From IMG/VR virus record IMGVR_UViG_3300043418_000072, positions 1 through 64,000 of that record: 64,000 nt of DNA; one strand, 5' to 3'. Below the pieces are notes generated by a model. The model worked only from the letters and a program-made list of their open reading frames with translations. It made no database searches and was not told the origin of the DNA. Origin of the DNA: a virus. How positions within the stretch are numbered: position 1 is the first letter of the stretch; each line of letters begins with the position of its first letter. Positions 7,278 to 15,625 of the stretch are shown piece by piece. A program made the translations under genes and the position numbers.

Positions 7278-8510
7278 TTATGCCTTGATGCTAGTAGTAA
7301 AATAATTTGTTATTTGGGGCTGTTTAAGCCATTGCCATAATGTTAGCTTCTCGTACAATTCCTGCGTTAAAACAGGATCGCCTGGTAGCTCTAGTGCCTT
7401 GATGATTGCCTTAATTTCGTTGTCTATGTGTTGCTTGAACCATGTAGGGTCGCGTGGGTTGCTATCTGCTGGTGCAGGTTCGCTATGCTCCCATTTGCTA
7501 TATTGTTCAAGCAACCGTTTTTTAATATCTTGTGGTAAGTGTTGTATCTGTTGATATGCTGGACGAACTAACATGTTAGTCATTACATCAACTTCTCTTG
7601 ATACACACCAGCGGTATAAATCGTCTAATGTGTGTACACTCAGTGCGCTAGGTACTGCACGTACTGTAACATAGACGTGTCCTTGTTTGCGATGCTTTAG
7701 GTATAAATCAATATTGTCTAATACTGTTTGCGTACTCGAACCCTGTCGAATCAAATCGTTAAGTTCCCCGGTGCATTCAATACTAACACCAACGTCTACG
7801 TGTCTGAATGCGTTTAGTTTCTGCATCAGTGATTGATTAAACACCGTTCCGTTGGTAGTAAATCCTAGATATATGTTGTTCTTGCCCGCAAGTAGCAGGC
7901 GGTCAATTAGCTGTTCAAAGCGAGGGTTAAGTAAGGGTTCTCCACCTATTAAGTGTACAAACTCCAAGTCTTTTGACCCGCAGATGTAGTCAGTTACATG
8001 ATCCCATGCTTGTTGATCTTCAGTCCAGTTCATACGGGCAGCACCTCTAAAGGTCCCTGCTTTAATTTCTTGGACTGCAATCTTACTGCTAGCCATTGGC
8101 GTACACATTCTGCAAGCAAGATTACATTCGTTACCTAAGCTGATATGAAAGCTGTTAATACGTGGTGCAATATTTTCGTACTTGCGTTGATCAAATGTTT
8201 TGTAGAAGTTAACGGGATCAATTCCGTCTTTGTGATTTTCTTTAACTCGTTTGCTACTAGACCCCATTGCATCTTCATGATAACACATAGCGCACAGGGG
8301 CTCATTGATGCCCGACAATTTGTTAACACGGGCAGCATGTTGGTGTTCACTAGCAACCCACTCGGGTATAGTCATGATATGTACATTGTACTGTGCAGCC
8401 GCAGGCGTCCCATATACACGGTTGGGCTGTGCTCCACAGGTATGATAAGTGCCATCTGCATTGATATGCACTTCCTTCCATGGCACATTACAAAATACTT
8501 TATCGATCAT
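7278..8510 (-). CDS. Radical SAM protein with N-terminal SPASM/twitch-like region (410 aa)
   Basis: The radical SAM cluster motif CNLACRMC places three cysteines at about 129, 133 and 136, ligands for the [4Fe-4S] cluster that cleaves S-adenosylmethionine. HLIGGEPLLNP, about 60 residues later, is the GGE motif that binds the SAM amino group. The N terminus has CNVPWKEVHINADGTYHTCG and a later CAMC, an arrangement like a SPASM/twitch auxiliary-cluster domain placed before rather than after the core. This matches the N-terminal-twitch radical SAM family found in bacteria and phages, whose substrates are unknown. Its start overlaps the end of the upstream radical SAM gene by 11 bases, so the two are probably translated together. 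Residues 230-360 complete the partial barrel. Confidence 0.88.
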   Translation of the reverse strand: MIDKVFCNVPWKEVHINADGTYHTCGAQPNRVYGTPAAAQYNVHIMTIPEWVASEHQHAARVNKLSGINEPLCAMCYHEDAMGSSSKRVKENHKDGIDPVNFYKTFDQRKYENIAPRINSFHISLGNECNLACRMCTPMASSKIAVQEIKAGTFRGAARMNWTEDQQAWDHVTDYICGSKDLEFVHLIGGEPLLNPRFEQLIDRLLLAGKNNIYLGFTTNGTVFNQSLMQKLNAFRHVDVGVSIECTGELNDLIRQGSSTQTVLDNIDLYLKHRKQGHVYVTVRAVPSALSVHTLDDLYRWCVSREVDVMTNMLVRPAYQQIQHLPQDIKKRLLEQYSKWEHSEPAPADSNPRDPTWFKQHIDNEIKAIIKALELPGDPVLTQELYEKLTLWQWLKQPQITNYFTTSIKA

Positions 8511-9450
8511 TTCTACACTTTATATTACAAACTTCTAACGGGAACAGTTCTAATCTAGTTAAAAACTCTTCCCATAATGGATCCGCAAGGATGTCAGACA
8601 AGGGTCGTGTCTTGATACTTAAACGATCGCGATACTTTTCGACAAAATCGTTTTGCTGATATCCGCTGTTGAACCAAGGACAGGGAAACACTAGTCCGTT
8701 AACGTTAATGAACATTTCCTTTTTCCAGTTCAAGCACTTGGCCCAACTATGCACATCCTTTTGATACTGGATATCAATTACCATGCCACGGGCACTGAGT
8801 GCGCCTTTTTTCTTTTGATAGTTAGGCACATTAATAACAATCTCAGGGCATAATGGATCGACCCCGTTAACTGCATAGCGACCGTCAAACTTGGTACTAT
8901 GCACCTCATTGAACTCGTCGACTCCCGCAGCCCGTGCAACTTCTTTGATCTCCCTGGTGTGGTGCTCGTTGAAGTTAAAAATAATGTAACTCCAAATGAT
9001 CCTACACGGCGACGCTGCACGTAGACTCTTGATACCAGCAATGATACTGTCAAAATTGCTATTGACTCGATATAGTTCATTGCTCGCTTGATCCCACCCG
9101 TCTACGCTAAATGTAACTGCATCATGCTCTGTTAGCATGTGCCCTAGTCGATCCCACCAGTCTACGCTCTTGTAGCTACCATTGGTTACAATCTTAACTT
9201 GTATGCGATTGAGTTTTAGATACTCAACGATTTCTAGGAACTCTGTTGCATAGATTGGATCGCCTACATCGCCGCAGAACAAGAATGTCTTCATGTTAGT
9301 TAGCATAGACGGAGGAAACGCCAACATGAATTCATGTAGCGTTATTTCTCTATTCAGTTGTTCGGGCTTTAATTCAGTACGAGGGCAGCGTGGACATTTT
9401 AGTGTACACTTGCTGCTGATCTCGATATGAATGTCTTGTAGGTTAAACAA
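8500..9450 (-). CDS. Radical SAM protein with C-terminal SPASM-like cysteines (316 aa)
   Basis: The cluster motif CTLKCPRC is near the N terminus (Cys15, 19, 22), and FCGDVGDP near residue 58 stands where the GGE motif normally is. The C terminus contains a Cys in AKCLNWKKEMFINVNG, a following PCPWF and a final CNIKC, the layout of a normal C-terminal SPASM domain with an auxiliary iron-sulfur cluster. SPASM enzymes commonly modify peptides or other carbon centres, but no substrate peptide gene is evident nearby. The start overlaps the gp46 stop by 8 bases and the end overlaps the next radical SAM gene. It is therefore co-transcribed with the recombination nuclease, an odd pairing. Domain order differs from the other six radical SAM proteins here. 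Confidence 0.87.
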   Translation of the reverse strand: MFNLQDIHIEISSKCTLKCPRCPRTELKPEQLNREITLHEFMLAFPPSMLTNMKTFLFCGDVGDPIYATEFLEIVEYLKLNRIQVKIVTNGSYKSVDWWDRLGHMLTEHDAVTFSVDGWDQASNELYRVNSNFDSIIAGIKSLRAASPCRIIWSYIIFNFNEHHTREIKEVARAAGVDEFNEVHSTKFDGRYAVNGVDPLCPEIVINVPNYQKKKGALSARGMVIDIQYQKDVHSWAKCLNWKKEMFINVNGLVFPCPWFNSGYQQNDFVEKYRDRLSIKTRPLSDILADPLWEEFLTRLELFPLEVCNIKCRNDR

Positions 9451-11215
9451 TGTCTATGTCTGTATTATAACTGGTGTAGCCGTTTTCCTTAACAACGTGT
9501 AATGTGTTGTTAACTCGGCCCGCTAACTCATCTTTGTGCGACACAAGCCAAATGCTCTTGTTGCTTTCACGACTCATCTTCTTAAGGATGCTTAGTGCAT
9601 TTTCAACACCACTGGTGTCCATGCCGCTGTCTACTAGCTCGTCAATGAACAACAGGTTAATGGGTTGATATAAACTTTCCCAAACATCACGGAACGCCCA
9701 GCTCAATGACAAAATCAATCTGTTACGTTCGCCACGTGACAAGTTGTCAAAGTCTAGATCGCGCCCTAGTTCGGTAATGCTAACTGATAAGTCGTTGTTG
9801 AATTTTACAGTATGCGGCAAGCCAATGCGATCTAAGTATTGTCCTAAACGTGCATTTAAGTAGCTCAAGTTTTGATCGATAATGCGCTTACGGATAAAGC
9901 TGTCTTTATTAGTTAACAATTTAAGCAAGAACTCTTGGTGCTCTTTCAAACTCACAAGTTCGTTCATTACATCGTATGAGATTTCTTCTAACGCTTGCTC
10001 ACTCATTTCTTTAATTTGCTCTGCATAAGGATCGGCTTCCTTTTCCTTTGCAGACAATTGGGCAAGTACGCTAGCCATACTGCTACGGTGTTCAAACGCA
10101 TCGCTTTCGCGATCGTAATAGACTTTTGGTTGCGCACCAGCTTCGCCAAATTCGGCTAAGGCATTCTTTAGTTCTACAATTTGAAAACCTAGAGCTTCAA
10201 AGTCAACGGTAACAGTTTCTAATTCTTTTAGTTTGGCTGCTAATTGTGTTTCGTGATTTTCATCATGCAGCTCGTGGCCACACGCATGACACTTGTGTTC
10301 ATGTAATGCAGCAACTTCTTGCTCAATGCGAGCGTAGAGCTTACGTTCACGGTCCTGATCTAACTCTGCACGTTTAAGGGCTTTGTTTAGCTCATTAATG
10401 TCTTTGACTTTCTGATTGTACTCGCTAAGTTCTTTGTGCGCTTGCAATTCAGCTTCGATGTCTAACGTGCTTAACTCATCAAAGGCACGTTGGAACTGTA
10501 GCACATCACGATCGTGGTGCTCTGTCCACATTTTCTGGCGTCTACGCAGACTACCAATCTGTTCTTCGATACGCTTGTTAGCATCGCCTACTGCTTTGAT
10601 GCGATATTCTTCTTGTGTGATTGCATCTTTAGTGGCTTTAGACAGTTCTTTCAATGACTCTGCCTTCTCGCTTAACAAGGTAATGCCCAACAACTGCTCA
10701 ATAATAGTGCGTTGATCATTGGCTTTGAGTGCAAGGAATGGTTCAGTGTAGGTGTTGAGTGCAAGGATATGCTTAAACATATCGTGGCTCATACCTAACA
10801 TACGCTCAATCTCTGCTTGAGTTTCGCGGCTGTCGCCTTGGGCCTCATCGGTAATTTCTTTTTCAGTACCTGACACAAAGAACTTCATAATGCCAGGCTT
10901 GCGCCCGCGCTCAATGCGATAGTCAATACCATCCTTTTCAAAATCAATGGTAACCAACATGCCTTTGCCATTGGTCTTATTGATCAAGTTATCTTTCTTG
11001 ATGTTAGTAAGTGCATTACCGTACAAGGCGAAGCTTAGTGCATTGATGATGGTTGTTTTACCTGTGCCATTACGTGCGCCAGTATCGTCGCCGCCTAAGT
11101 CTAAGTTTTCACCAAGTACTAGCGTCAAGTCATTGCGGTCAAAGTTGACGGCTTGCGTGGCATTTCCTACGCTCATGAAATTCTTCACGGTTAAATCTTT
11201 GATCTTGAAAGTCAT
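9443..11215 (-). CDS. 46: Recombination endonuclease subunit gp46 (Rad50/SbcC-like ATPase)
   Basis: This 590-residue SMC-like ATPase works with gp47 to resect DNA ends for recombination-dependent replication. A Walker A motif (GARNGTGKTT, residues 46-55) follows the N-terminal strand, then coiled coil. A zinc hook CHAC lies near residues 309-312, then returning coiled coil, the ABC signature LSRGERNR near 490, Walker B LLFIDELVDSGMD near 517 and a switch His in VSHKDEL. The ATG overlaps the stop of the upstream homing endonuclease gene (ATGA). Its first ten codons are repeated almost exactly as a relic beyond that endonuclease, showing that the gene's original start was next to gp47. It is followed by two overlapping radical SAM genes. 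Confidence 0.96.
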   Translation of the reverse strand: MTFKIKDLTVKNFMSVGNATQAVNFDRNDLTLVLGENLDLGGDDTGARNGTGKTTIINALSFALYGNALTNIKKDNLINKTNGKGMLVTIDFEKDGIDYRIERGRKPGIMKFFVSGTEKEITDEAQGDSRETQAEIERMLGMSHDMFKHILALNTYTEPFLALKANDQRTIIEQLLGITLLSEKAESLKELSKATKDAITQEEYRIKAVGDANKRIEEQIGSLRRRQKMWTEHHDRDVLQFQRAFDELSTLDIEAELQAHKELSEYNQKVKDINELNKALKRAELDQDRERKLYARIEQEVAALHEHKCHACGHELHDENHETQLAAKLKELETVTVDFEALGFQIVELKNALAEFGEAGAQPKVYYDRESDAFEHRSSMASVLAQLSAKEKEADPYAEQIKEMSEQALEEISYDVMNELVSLKEHQEFLLKLLTNKDSFIRKRIIDQNLSYLNARLGQYLDRIGLPHTVKFNNDLSVSITELGRDLDFDNLSRGERNRLILSLSWAFRDVWESLYQPINLLFIDELVDSGMDTSGVENALSILKKMSRESNKSIWLVSHKDELAGRVNNTLHVVKENGYTSYNTDIDIV

Positions 11216-11802
11216 TCTTTATATTGCCTCATTAAATTATCTTTCCATGGTAGCATTCTGAGATTGCTGATTTGTGCTGCTTCATGCGGACTCTGCCCTT
11301 TTTCGAAGCACTCTTTAATAGGGGTTATATGGTCTAATTGCCATCCACCTTCTACACCGCATAATGTCCTTGGGTAGTTATTAGGGTTAATTGCATCTTT
11401 ATGTTTTTCATACATCTTCTGACTAAGTCCGTGTACTTTTCTTGCATACCTAGTATATTCTTCGATATTTGGATTACGAATTGGCCTAAGCATCCCCTTA
11501 TACGATGGATTTTGTGTAAGCATCTGGCATCGTGGAGAACAAAATCTTTTTTTGGAGGCTTGGTTAACGGTAAACGAAGTTGAACAATCTTTACAAATGC
11601 AACTACGGGTAACTTGCCGTATTTTTTTAATATTTGGTTTTCCAGGTTTAGCTCCGATTGGGATAATGATTCCTTGTTGCTTTCTAAATCGATATACTGT
11701 TTGCGGGTGTATGTTTAGCAATTTTCCTATTTCGGCTGCGGCCAATAATGGGTTACTAATTAATTCTATTTCTTTTGTTGTGTAGATTCTTGCGTTAGCC
11801 AT
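11212..11802 (-). CDS. HNH-type homing endonuclease between genes 46 and 47
   Basis: The N-terminal 45 residues form a helix-turn-helix-like DNA-binding segment (AAEIGKLLNIHPQTVYRFRKQ). A four-cysteine zinc-ribbon-like part follows (CICKDC ... CSPRC, about residues 68-92). The C terminus holds the nuclease core GGWQLDHITPIKECF with a later NLRMLPWKDN, matching the HNH pattern: Asp-His, a central metal/Asn region, and a final Asn. This is a freestanding homing endonuclease. A strong AAAGGAG ribosome binding site precedes the ATG, but it lies in a hairpin that also overlaps a late-promoter-like box. The stop overlaps the gp46 start. The flanking relic of the gp46 start marks this gene as an insertion. 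Confidence 0.9.
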   Translation of the reverse strand: MANARIYTTKEIELISNPLLAAAEIGKLLNIHPQTVYRFRKQQGIIIPIGAKPGKPNIKKIRQVTRSCICKDCSTSFTVNQASKKRFCSPRCQMLTQNPSYKGMLRPIRNPNIEEYTRYARKVHGLSQKMYEKHKDAINPNNYPRTLCGVEGGWQLDHITPIKECFEKGQSPHEAAQISNLRMLPWKDNLMRQYKE

Positions 11803-11804
11803 AG

Positions 11805-11828
11805 AAATACTCCTTTGGGGTATTTACC
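11805..11828 (-). promoter_or_regulatory. RBS-sequestering hairpin overlapping a late-promoter-like box of the HNH gene
   Basis: On the minus strand AAATACCCC (11825-11817), loop AAA, then GGAGTATTT (11813-11805) pair at eight of nine positions. The 3' arm contains the GGAG ribosome binding site of the HNH gene. The 5' arm overlaps GGTAAATAC (11828-11820), which matches six of eight bases of the late consensus. A late transcript would start about six bases after that box, lose the 5' arm and expose the site. T4 intron endonuclease genes such as I-TevI are known to be controlled this way. Confidence 0.6.
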
Positions 11829-11859
11829 TCTTTACAGTTAAATCTTTGATCTTAAACAT
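11824..11859 (-). pseudogene. Relic of the original 5' end of gene 46
   Basis: Immediately after gp47, with the stop and start overlapping as TAATG, an ATG begins an 11-codon frame, MFKIKDLTVKR, then a stop. Gene 46 itself starts MTFKIKDLTVKN. Over the shared codons FKIKDLTVK only three bases differ, all synonymous third positions. The relic therefore appears to be the ancestral gene 46 start, cut off when the HNH gene inserted; the functional copy lies on the far side of that insertion. Confidence 0.85.
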
Positions 11860-12875
11860 TAGAGGTTTCTATAGATATCGAGTAGTAGGTTTTTATTGAA
11901 TTTGCCGTTGTCTAAATTAGTAAGTTGACCAGTAACAATTTGATCAATTGATTCAAATTCAATATTGCCTTGAATTTCATATTCAGTTAAGTCAGTAACC
12001 TTAGCTGGGATAAGAGTAAGCTCGCGTAATTTGTATGTATCAACGAACGTTTCTTTAATAAACGTTGCCTCTTCGTAGCTGATATCAATGTCTAAGTTAA
12101 CACGGCAGTGCATACCGGGTTGCAACATCTTTTCAGTATGAGTGATAACGTCACTAAGTTGGAACACACGGTACTTGGGCTGATCTGGCCACGAATGATA
12201 TTCGGGATCCTTGCCCCAATCTAAGATAGTTAATCCTCGATCGTCGTCGCCGGCGTCTGCATAGTTGTGGGGGAACGCATTTCCGATGTAGGTAATGTTG
12301 CGTTGGGTTTGTCGTTTATGGAAGTGTCCACTAAACACATGACCAAAGCCCTGCATGTCGTCGCCAGTTAACTCACCGTGATCTGGCATGGCAACCATTG
12401 CGTTCATTAAGTAACCCGGAAGCTCAAAATGGCCAAACATGTATTGGCCCTTCATCTTCTTCAGCTTTTTATAATCGTCGCCTACAAGCCAAGGGGCAAT
12501 AGTGACATTACCGTCGCTAAACCAATCATTGCAGATTTGAATATTAGGGAGGTGCTTCGCCCACTCCACGCTCTGAACGTCACGTTTATCGCGATAGTAT
12601 AAATCATGGTTACCAGGAATAAAATACACACGTTCAAAATTTGCATTCAGATGCTCCAATGCTTGCAGGCTATACCCTAGTGTTAGGATGTTAATGCTTG
12701 CGCGGTTGTTATGCCAGTCGCCTAAAAACAAACAGGTTTCGCAACCTTCTGCTTTGGCTTTGGCTGTGGCCCACTTGACAAAGTTCAAACAGTCCTCGTT
12801 GTGTAGAGTGCTGTTTGACTTTAAGCCAAAGTGGATGTCAGTAAAGATTGCGGCTTTTTTAAATAAATTACTCAT
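11859..12875 (-). CDS. 47: Recombination endonuclease subunit gp47 (Mre11/SbcD-like)
   Basis: A 338-residue calcineurin-like phosphoesterase that forms the nuclease subunit with gp46. The metal-binding motifs are in order: FTDIHFG (Asp13, His15), FLGDWHNN near residue 50, GNHDLYY near 94, a His in FGHFELPG near 150 and GHFHKRQ near 188. The length agrees with T4 gp47 (339 residues). It starts with ATG overlapping the stop of the upstream unknown gene. Its stop overlaps the relic gene 46 start, which fits the ancestral 47-46 translational coupling now interrupted by the HNH gene. Confidence 0.96.
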   Translation of the reverse strand: MSNLFKKAAIFTDIHFGLKSNSTLHNEDCLNFVKWATAKAKAEGCETCLFLGDWHNNRASINILTLGYSLQALEHLNANFERVYFIPGNHDLYYRDKRDVQSVEWAKHLPNIQICNDWFSDGNVTIAPWLVGDDYKKLKKMKGQYMFGHFELPGYLMNAMVAMPDHGELTGDDMQGFGHVFSGHFHKRQTQRNITYIGNAFPHNYADAGDDDRGLTILDWGKDPEYHSWPDQPKYRVFQLSDVITHTEKMLQPGMHCRVNLDIDISYEEATFIKETFVDTYKLRELTLIPAKVTDLTEYEIQGNIEFESIDQIVTGQLTNLDNGKFNKNLLLDIYRNL

Positions 12876-13816
12876 TCACAGATTTTTCGTAAATCGGTTA
12901 GATTAGTGGGTAGCATATTAAGATTGTACACTTTTAACCTAATTCCTTTTTTGCCAAGTTGATGTTGTATTACAGATTCGTCCAAAATACTTAAAGTATC
13001 CCAGTTAAAGTTAACAGTGGAATCGATATTTTGGATGATGTTATTAACTAATTGATCTTTGTTTATATGCGTTTGCGTAGACATCCAATGTGTATGTATT
13101 GTAGACATCTTATCTTGGTTCTGCAACGTATATGGTTGACCTAGCCATTGGATGCACTCACAAATTGTGTCTTCGAAATTTTGATAGAAATCTATTTGAC
13201 TAATTTTAAAAACATTTCCGGGGCAAGCATCTAACTTAGTTGGGTGCGCTGTTTTAGATAGTGACACTAAGTCTAGTCCGCTAAGTATTTCCCTGAGGAT
13301 CCATGCCGGGAGATGCTTAATTTGAGAGCTTGCAGCCTTTGAAGGCACCCGTGGGATGTTGATATTATAAATTTCCTTATACAATAAAGAATTTGCAACA
13401 ATCATTGAGCACACATGCCCCCAAAAAATCCCACCAAATGCAGCTCTAAAGAATGCGTTATTTAATTGCGTTAGTGTGTGCTCAGGGGACGACACTATTG
13501 AGATCATATGTAACGAATCTTCTCCAACGCAATCTACAAAATTTTTATAGTCGTTGGATTTCAATGGTGGGTGCATTAAGACAATATTCGAATTTCGAGC
13601 AGTGCCAGACCTGATACAAGATCTCCATTGGAAATAATCATCAATTGTTACACCGTTGTTGTTTTCTTTTCTAAAAATGTGATTGTGTGATGCATTATTT
13701 AAATCCAACGGAATAGGCATATTGCAGTATTCCTTGATTCCAAAGTAATTTAAGCACCACAGTAACCAATTTCCATGGTTACCAGAGTGATACAATAACG
13801 GAATAAGGTTACTCAT
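12872..13816 (-). CDS. Unidentified protein between gp55 and gp47 (314 aa)
   Basis: I do not recognise a family with confidence. I start it at the ATG that overlaps the gp55 stop (MSNLIPLLYHSGNHG). The open frame extends nine codons further upstream to a GTG, but that part lies over the Gly-rich end of gp55. The N-terminal HSGNHGNWLLWCLN is reminiscent of the phosphosulfate-binding loop of sulfotransferases (SGTTWLxxLLN), and the Trp/Cys-rich C-terminal DFYQNFEDTICECIQWLG is the kind of helix seen late in such enzymes. This is a weak resemblance only. The base composition looks more AT-rich than its neighbours, suggesting later acquisition. It is embedded in the replication/late transcription operon, with overlaps at both ends. 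Confidence 0.6.
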   Translation of the reverse strand: MSNLIPLLYHSGNHGNWLLWCLNYFGIKEYCNMPIPLDLNNASHNHIFRKENNNGVTIDDYFQWRSCIRSGTARNSNIVLMHPPLKSNDYKNFVDCVGEDSLHMISIVSSPEHTLTQLNNAFFRAAFGGIFWGHVCSMIVANSLLYKEIYNINIPRVPSKAASSQIKHLPAWILREILSGLDLVSLSKTAHPTKLDACPGNVFKISQIDFYQNFEDTICECIQWLGQPYTLQNQDKMSTIHTHWMSTQTHINKDQLVNNIIQNIDSTVNFNWDTLSILDESVIQHQLGKKGIRLKVYNLNMLPTNLTDLRKICE

Positions 13817-14678
13817 CGCCATCGTACCCTCCGCCGCCGCCACCGCCCATACCTTGACGAGTATAACTTGGGTTTAGGTTATTCATTTCTAAGATATCGT
13901 CTCTCAGATTCTGGTTACGCTTTTCGATGTTCAAGACACGAGTAAAACTGTTAGTGATAGCGGCAGTATAATACGCAAAAGGGTTCTGCGATTTGGATTC
14001 GTCAAACTGGAGTCCGATTTGGCTGAGTTGAAGTAGGGCTTGGCTTCGCATTTCGTCATTGTATGTGTATCCTCTCCAGTTAGAGCGTGTGGCGTAACGC
14101 TCGCATAATTTCATAAACATGTGCGCTAGCTTGCGGGTCATTGCGCCATGATCCTTGCTATATACGCCGTCTTCTAAGGTACCTTTCCAGTGGCTTCTAC
14201 CAACTACAACAGGCTCGCCTGCTTCGTTAAGTTTATAATGCAAGAATGGAGGAAAGTTACATTTGGTGTATTTGGTAGTTTTTGCTTCTTCGGGTTCGTC
14301 GTATTCGCTTAGGATTTCGTCATCCTCGTCTACCCATGCAGCAACTTTTTTGCCTTTTTTACTATCGTCAAGTGGTACATGCTCCCAACTCATTACCCTA
14401 AAAATAACGTCCGACTCGGCAATAGTGTCCAATTCGATTGCAAATTCATCTAGTTTACGCTTTGTGCCATCTGCGGTAGCTAGTTCATGTGCTGCTTTTG
14501 CTAAACGTTCTGCTCTATTAGTGCGACCTTCTAAGATATTGGCCTTGTTTAGTCTTTTCAAATCCGGTAAGATGATGTCGTAATCGCCATATTCTGGTTG
14601 AGTGTAGCAACAATAGGTGTTCTTACTTTTATGAATTTCCTTTAGGATGTCTTTGTTGTTGAGATAGTTGTGTTTCAT
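13809..14678 (-). CDS. 55: Late-transcription sigma factor gp55
   Basis: A 289-residue sigma factor that directs host RNA polymerase to TATAAATA late promoters together with the sliding clamp. The sigma region 2-like core lies at about residues 180-265: a YATRSNWRGYTYNDEMRSQA helix, then FDESKSQNPFAYYTAAI, NSFTRVLNIEKRNQ and DDILEMN. The C terminus is a poly-Gly stretch followed by acidic YDGDE; T4 gp55 likewise ends in a short clamp-binding tail. T4 gp55 is 185 residues, so the first 100 residues here are extra, as in cyanophage versions. Late-promoter-like boxes in this window (5179, 5204, 14720, 22421, 41548) are its expected targets. Confidence 0.9.
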   Translation of the reverse strand: MKHNYLNNKDILKEIHKSKNTYCCYTQPEYGDYDIILPDLKRLNKANILEGRTNRAERLAKAAHELATADGTKRKLDEFAIELDTIAESDVIFRVMSWEHVPLDDSKKGKKVAAWVDEDDEILSEYDEPEEAKTTKYTKCNFPPFLHYKLNEAGEPVVVGRSHWKGTLEDGVYSKDHGAMTRKLAHMFMKLCERYATRSNWRGYTYNDEMRSQALLQLSQIGLQFDESKSQNPFAYYTAAITNSFTRVLNIEKRNQNLRDDILEMNNLNPSYTRQGMGGGGGGGYDGDE

Positions 14679-14719
14679 GTTTTAACACGTTCCTTATAAT
14701 AATAGTACATAATATAACA

Positions 14720-14728
14720 AATAAATAC
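14720..14728 (+). promoter_or_regulatory. Late promoter box (AATAAATAC)
   Basis: AATAAATAC in the 71-base gap between divergent gp55 and the first baseplate gene, 22 bases before the ATG at 14750. It matches seven of eight bases of TATAAATA. The leader would contain AGAGAAA as a weak ribosome binding site. Confidence 0.6.
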
Positions 14729-14749
14729 TACAATAGCAAGAGAAATCAT

Positions 14750-15625
14750 ATGTCAGACAGTTTATTTTCGTCCGTTTCTAGCATGTTTAACACAGCTAAG
14801 GAGAGCGTTGCTGACGCAATAACTTCTGCTGAGTCCAATCCTGTAATAAGAAAAGCACTCAACATTGTTGACCCTGCACAAACCCGTTTAAAAGCAGCAG
14901 GATTACTAAAAGGCGGAGCAAAAACATCTGCTACGAATTCTAGTGCCCCAAATGTTTCATTTGCCACTAGCGACACCGACTGGAGATTGAAAATTAGTCT
15001 TGCTCAGTCGGCAGACTATTTTTACAAAAATCCAGAAGATGCGGGTATTATGAATCCGCTAGCGCCAACAGGAGGGGTTATTTTCCCTTACACTCCTCAA
15101 GTGAGTGTTACACATGCAGCACGTTACGGCTCACAAAACCTTACACATAGTAATTATACCAATTACTTCTACGAAGGTTCAGAAGTTCAAGCAATCAGCA
15201 TCAGCGGCGACTTTACTGTTCAAACTGTTGCAGAAGGACAGTACTTGATGGCAGCAATTTATTTCTTTAGAGCAGCAACAAAGATGTTCTTTGGGCAAGG
15301 TAACAAAGTAGGCAATCCTCCACCAATGGTGTTTTTAACAGGTTATGGTAGCCACTATTTTCCAAATGTACCTTGCGTAGTTACTAGTTTTGCGCACACT
15401 ATGCCTCAGGATGTTGATTATCTAGCAATACCAACAGGTGGCGGCCAAGCAGTAGCACAAGATGCAGGTAGACCAGTGTCGGGGATGACTACTCGAGTAC
15501 CAACAAATAGCACATTGACTATAAGTTTACAGCCAATTTACTCTAGAGCCAATTTATACGACAACTTCAATCTTGAAGATTTTGCTGCTGGCAAACTTAT
15601 CAATGGCAAAGGTGGATACATTTAA
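14750..15625 (+). CDS. Baseplate structural protein, tail tube cap/initiator candidate (291 aa)
   Basis: The first gene of the rightward late block. Residues 1-70 are helical and Ser/Ala-rich. The rest is beta-rich, with PTGGVIFPYTPQVSV near 105, NYFYEGSEVQAISISGDF near 140, and QPIYSRANLYDNFNLEDF near the C terminus. Similar proteins precede gp53 in marine T4-like phages. The FPYTP...YEGSE...ISG pattern suits a tail-tube-like fold, so a tube cap role (gp48/gp54 equivalent) is my guess. The stop overlaps the gp53 start as TAATG, implying coupled translation with a baseplate wedge protein. Confidence 0.55.
   Translation: MSDSLFSSVSSMFNTAKESVADAITSAESNPVIRKALNIVDPAQTRLKAAGLLKGGAKTSATNSSAPNVSFATSDTDWRLKISLAQSADYFYKNPEDAGIMNPLAPTGGVIFPYTPQVSVTHAARYGSQNLTHSNYTNYFYEGSEVQAISISGDFTVQTVAEGQYLMAAIYFFRAATKMFFGQGNKVGNPPPMVFLTGYGSHYFPNVPCVVTSFAHTMPQDVDYLAIPTGGGQAVAQDAGRPVSGMTTRVPTNSTLTISLQPIYSRANLYDNFNLEDFAAGKLINGKGGYI

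Noticed and set aside
13817-13843. GTG start extending the unknown 314-residue protein by nine codons
   Set aside because: The extra residues come from the GGC/GGA repeats of the gp55 tail in another frame; the ATG overlapping the gp55 stop is the natural coupled start.
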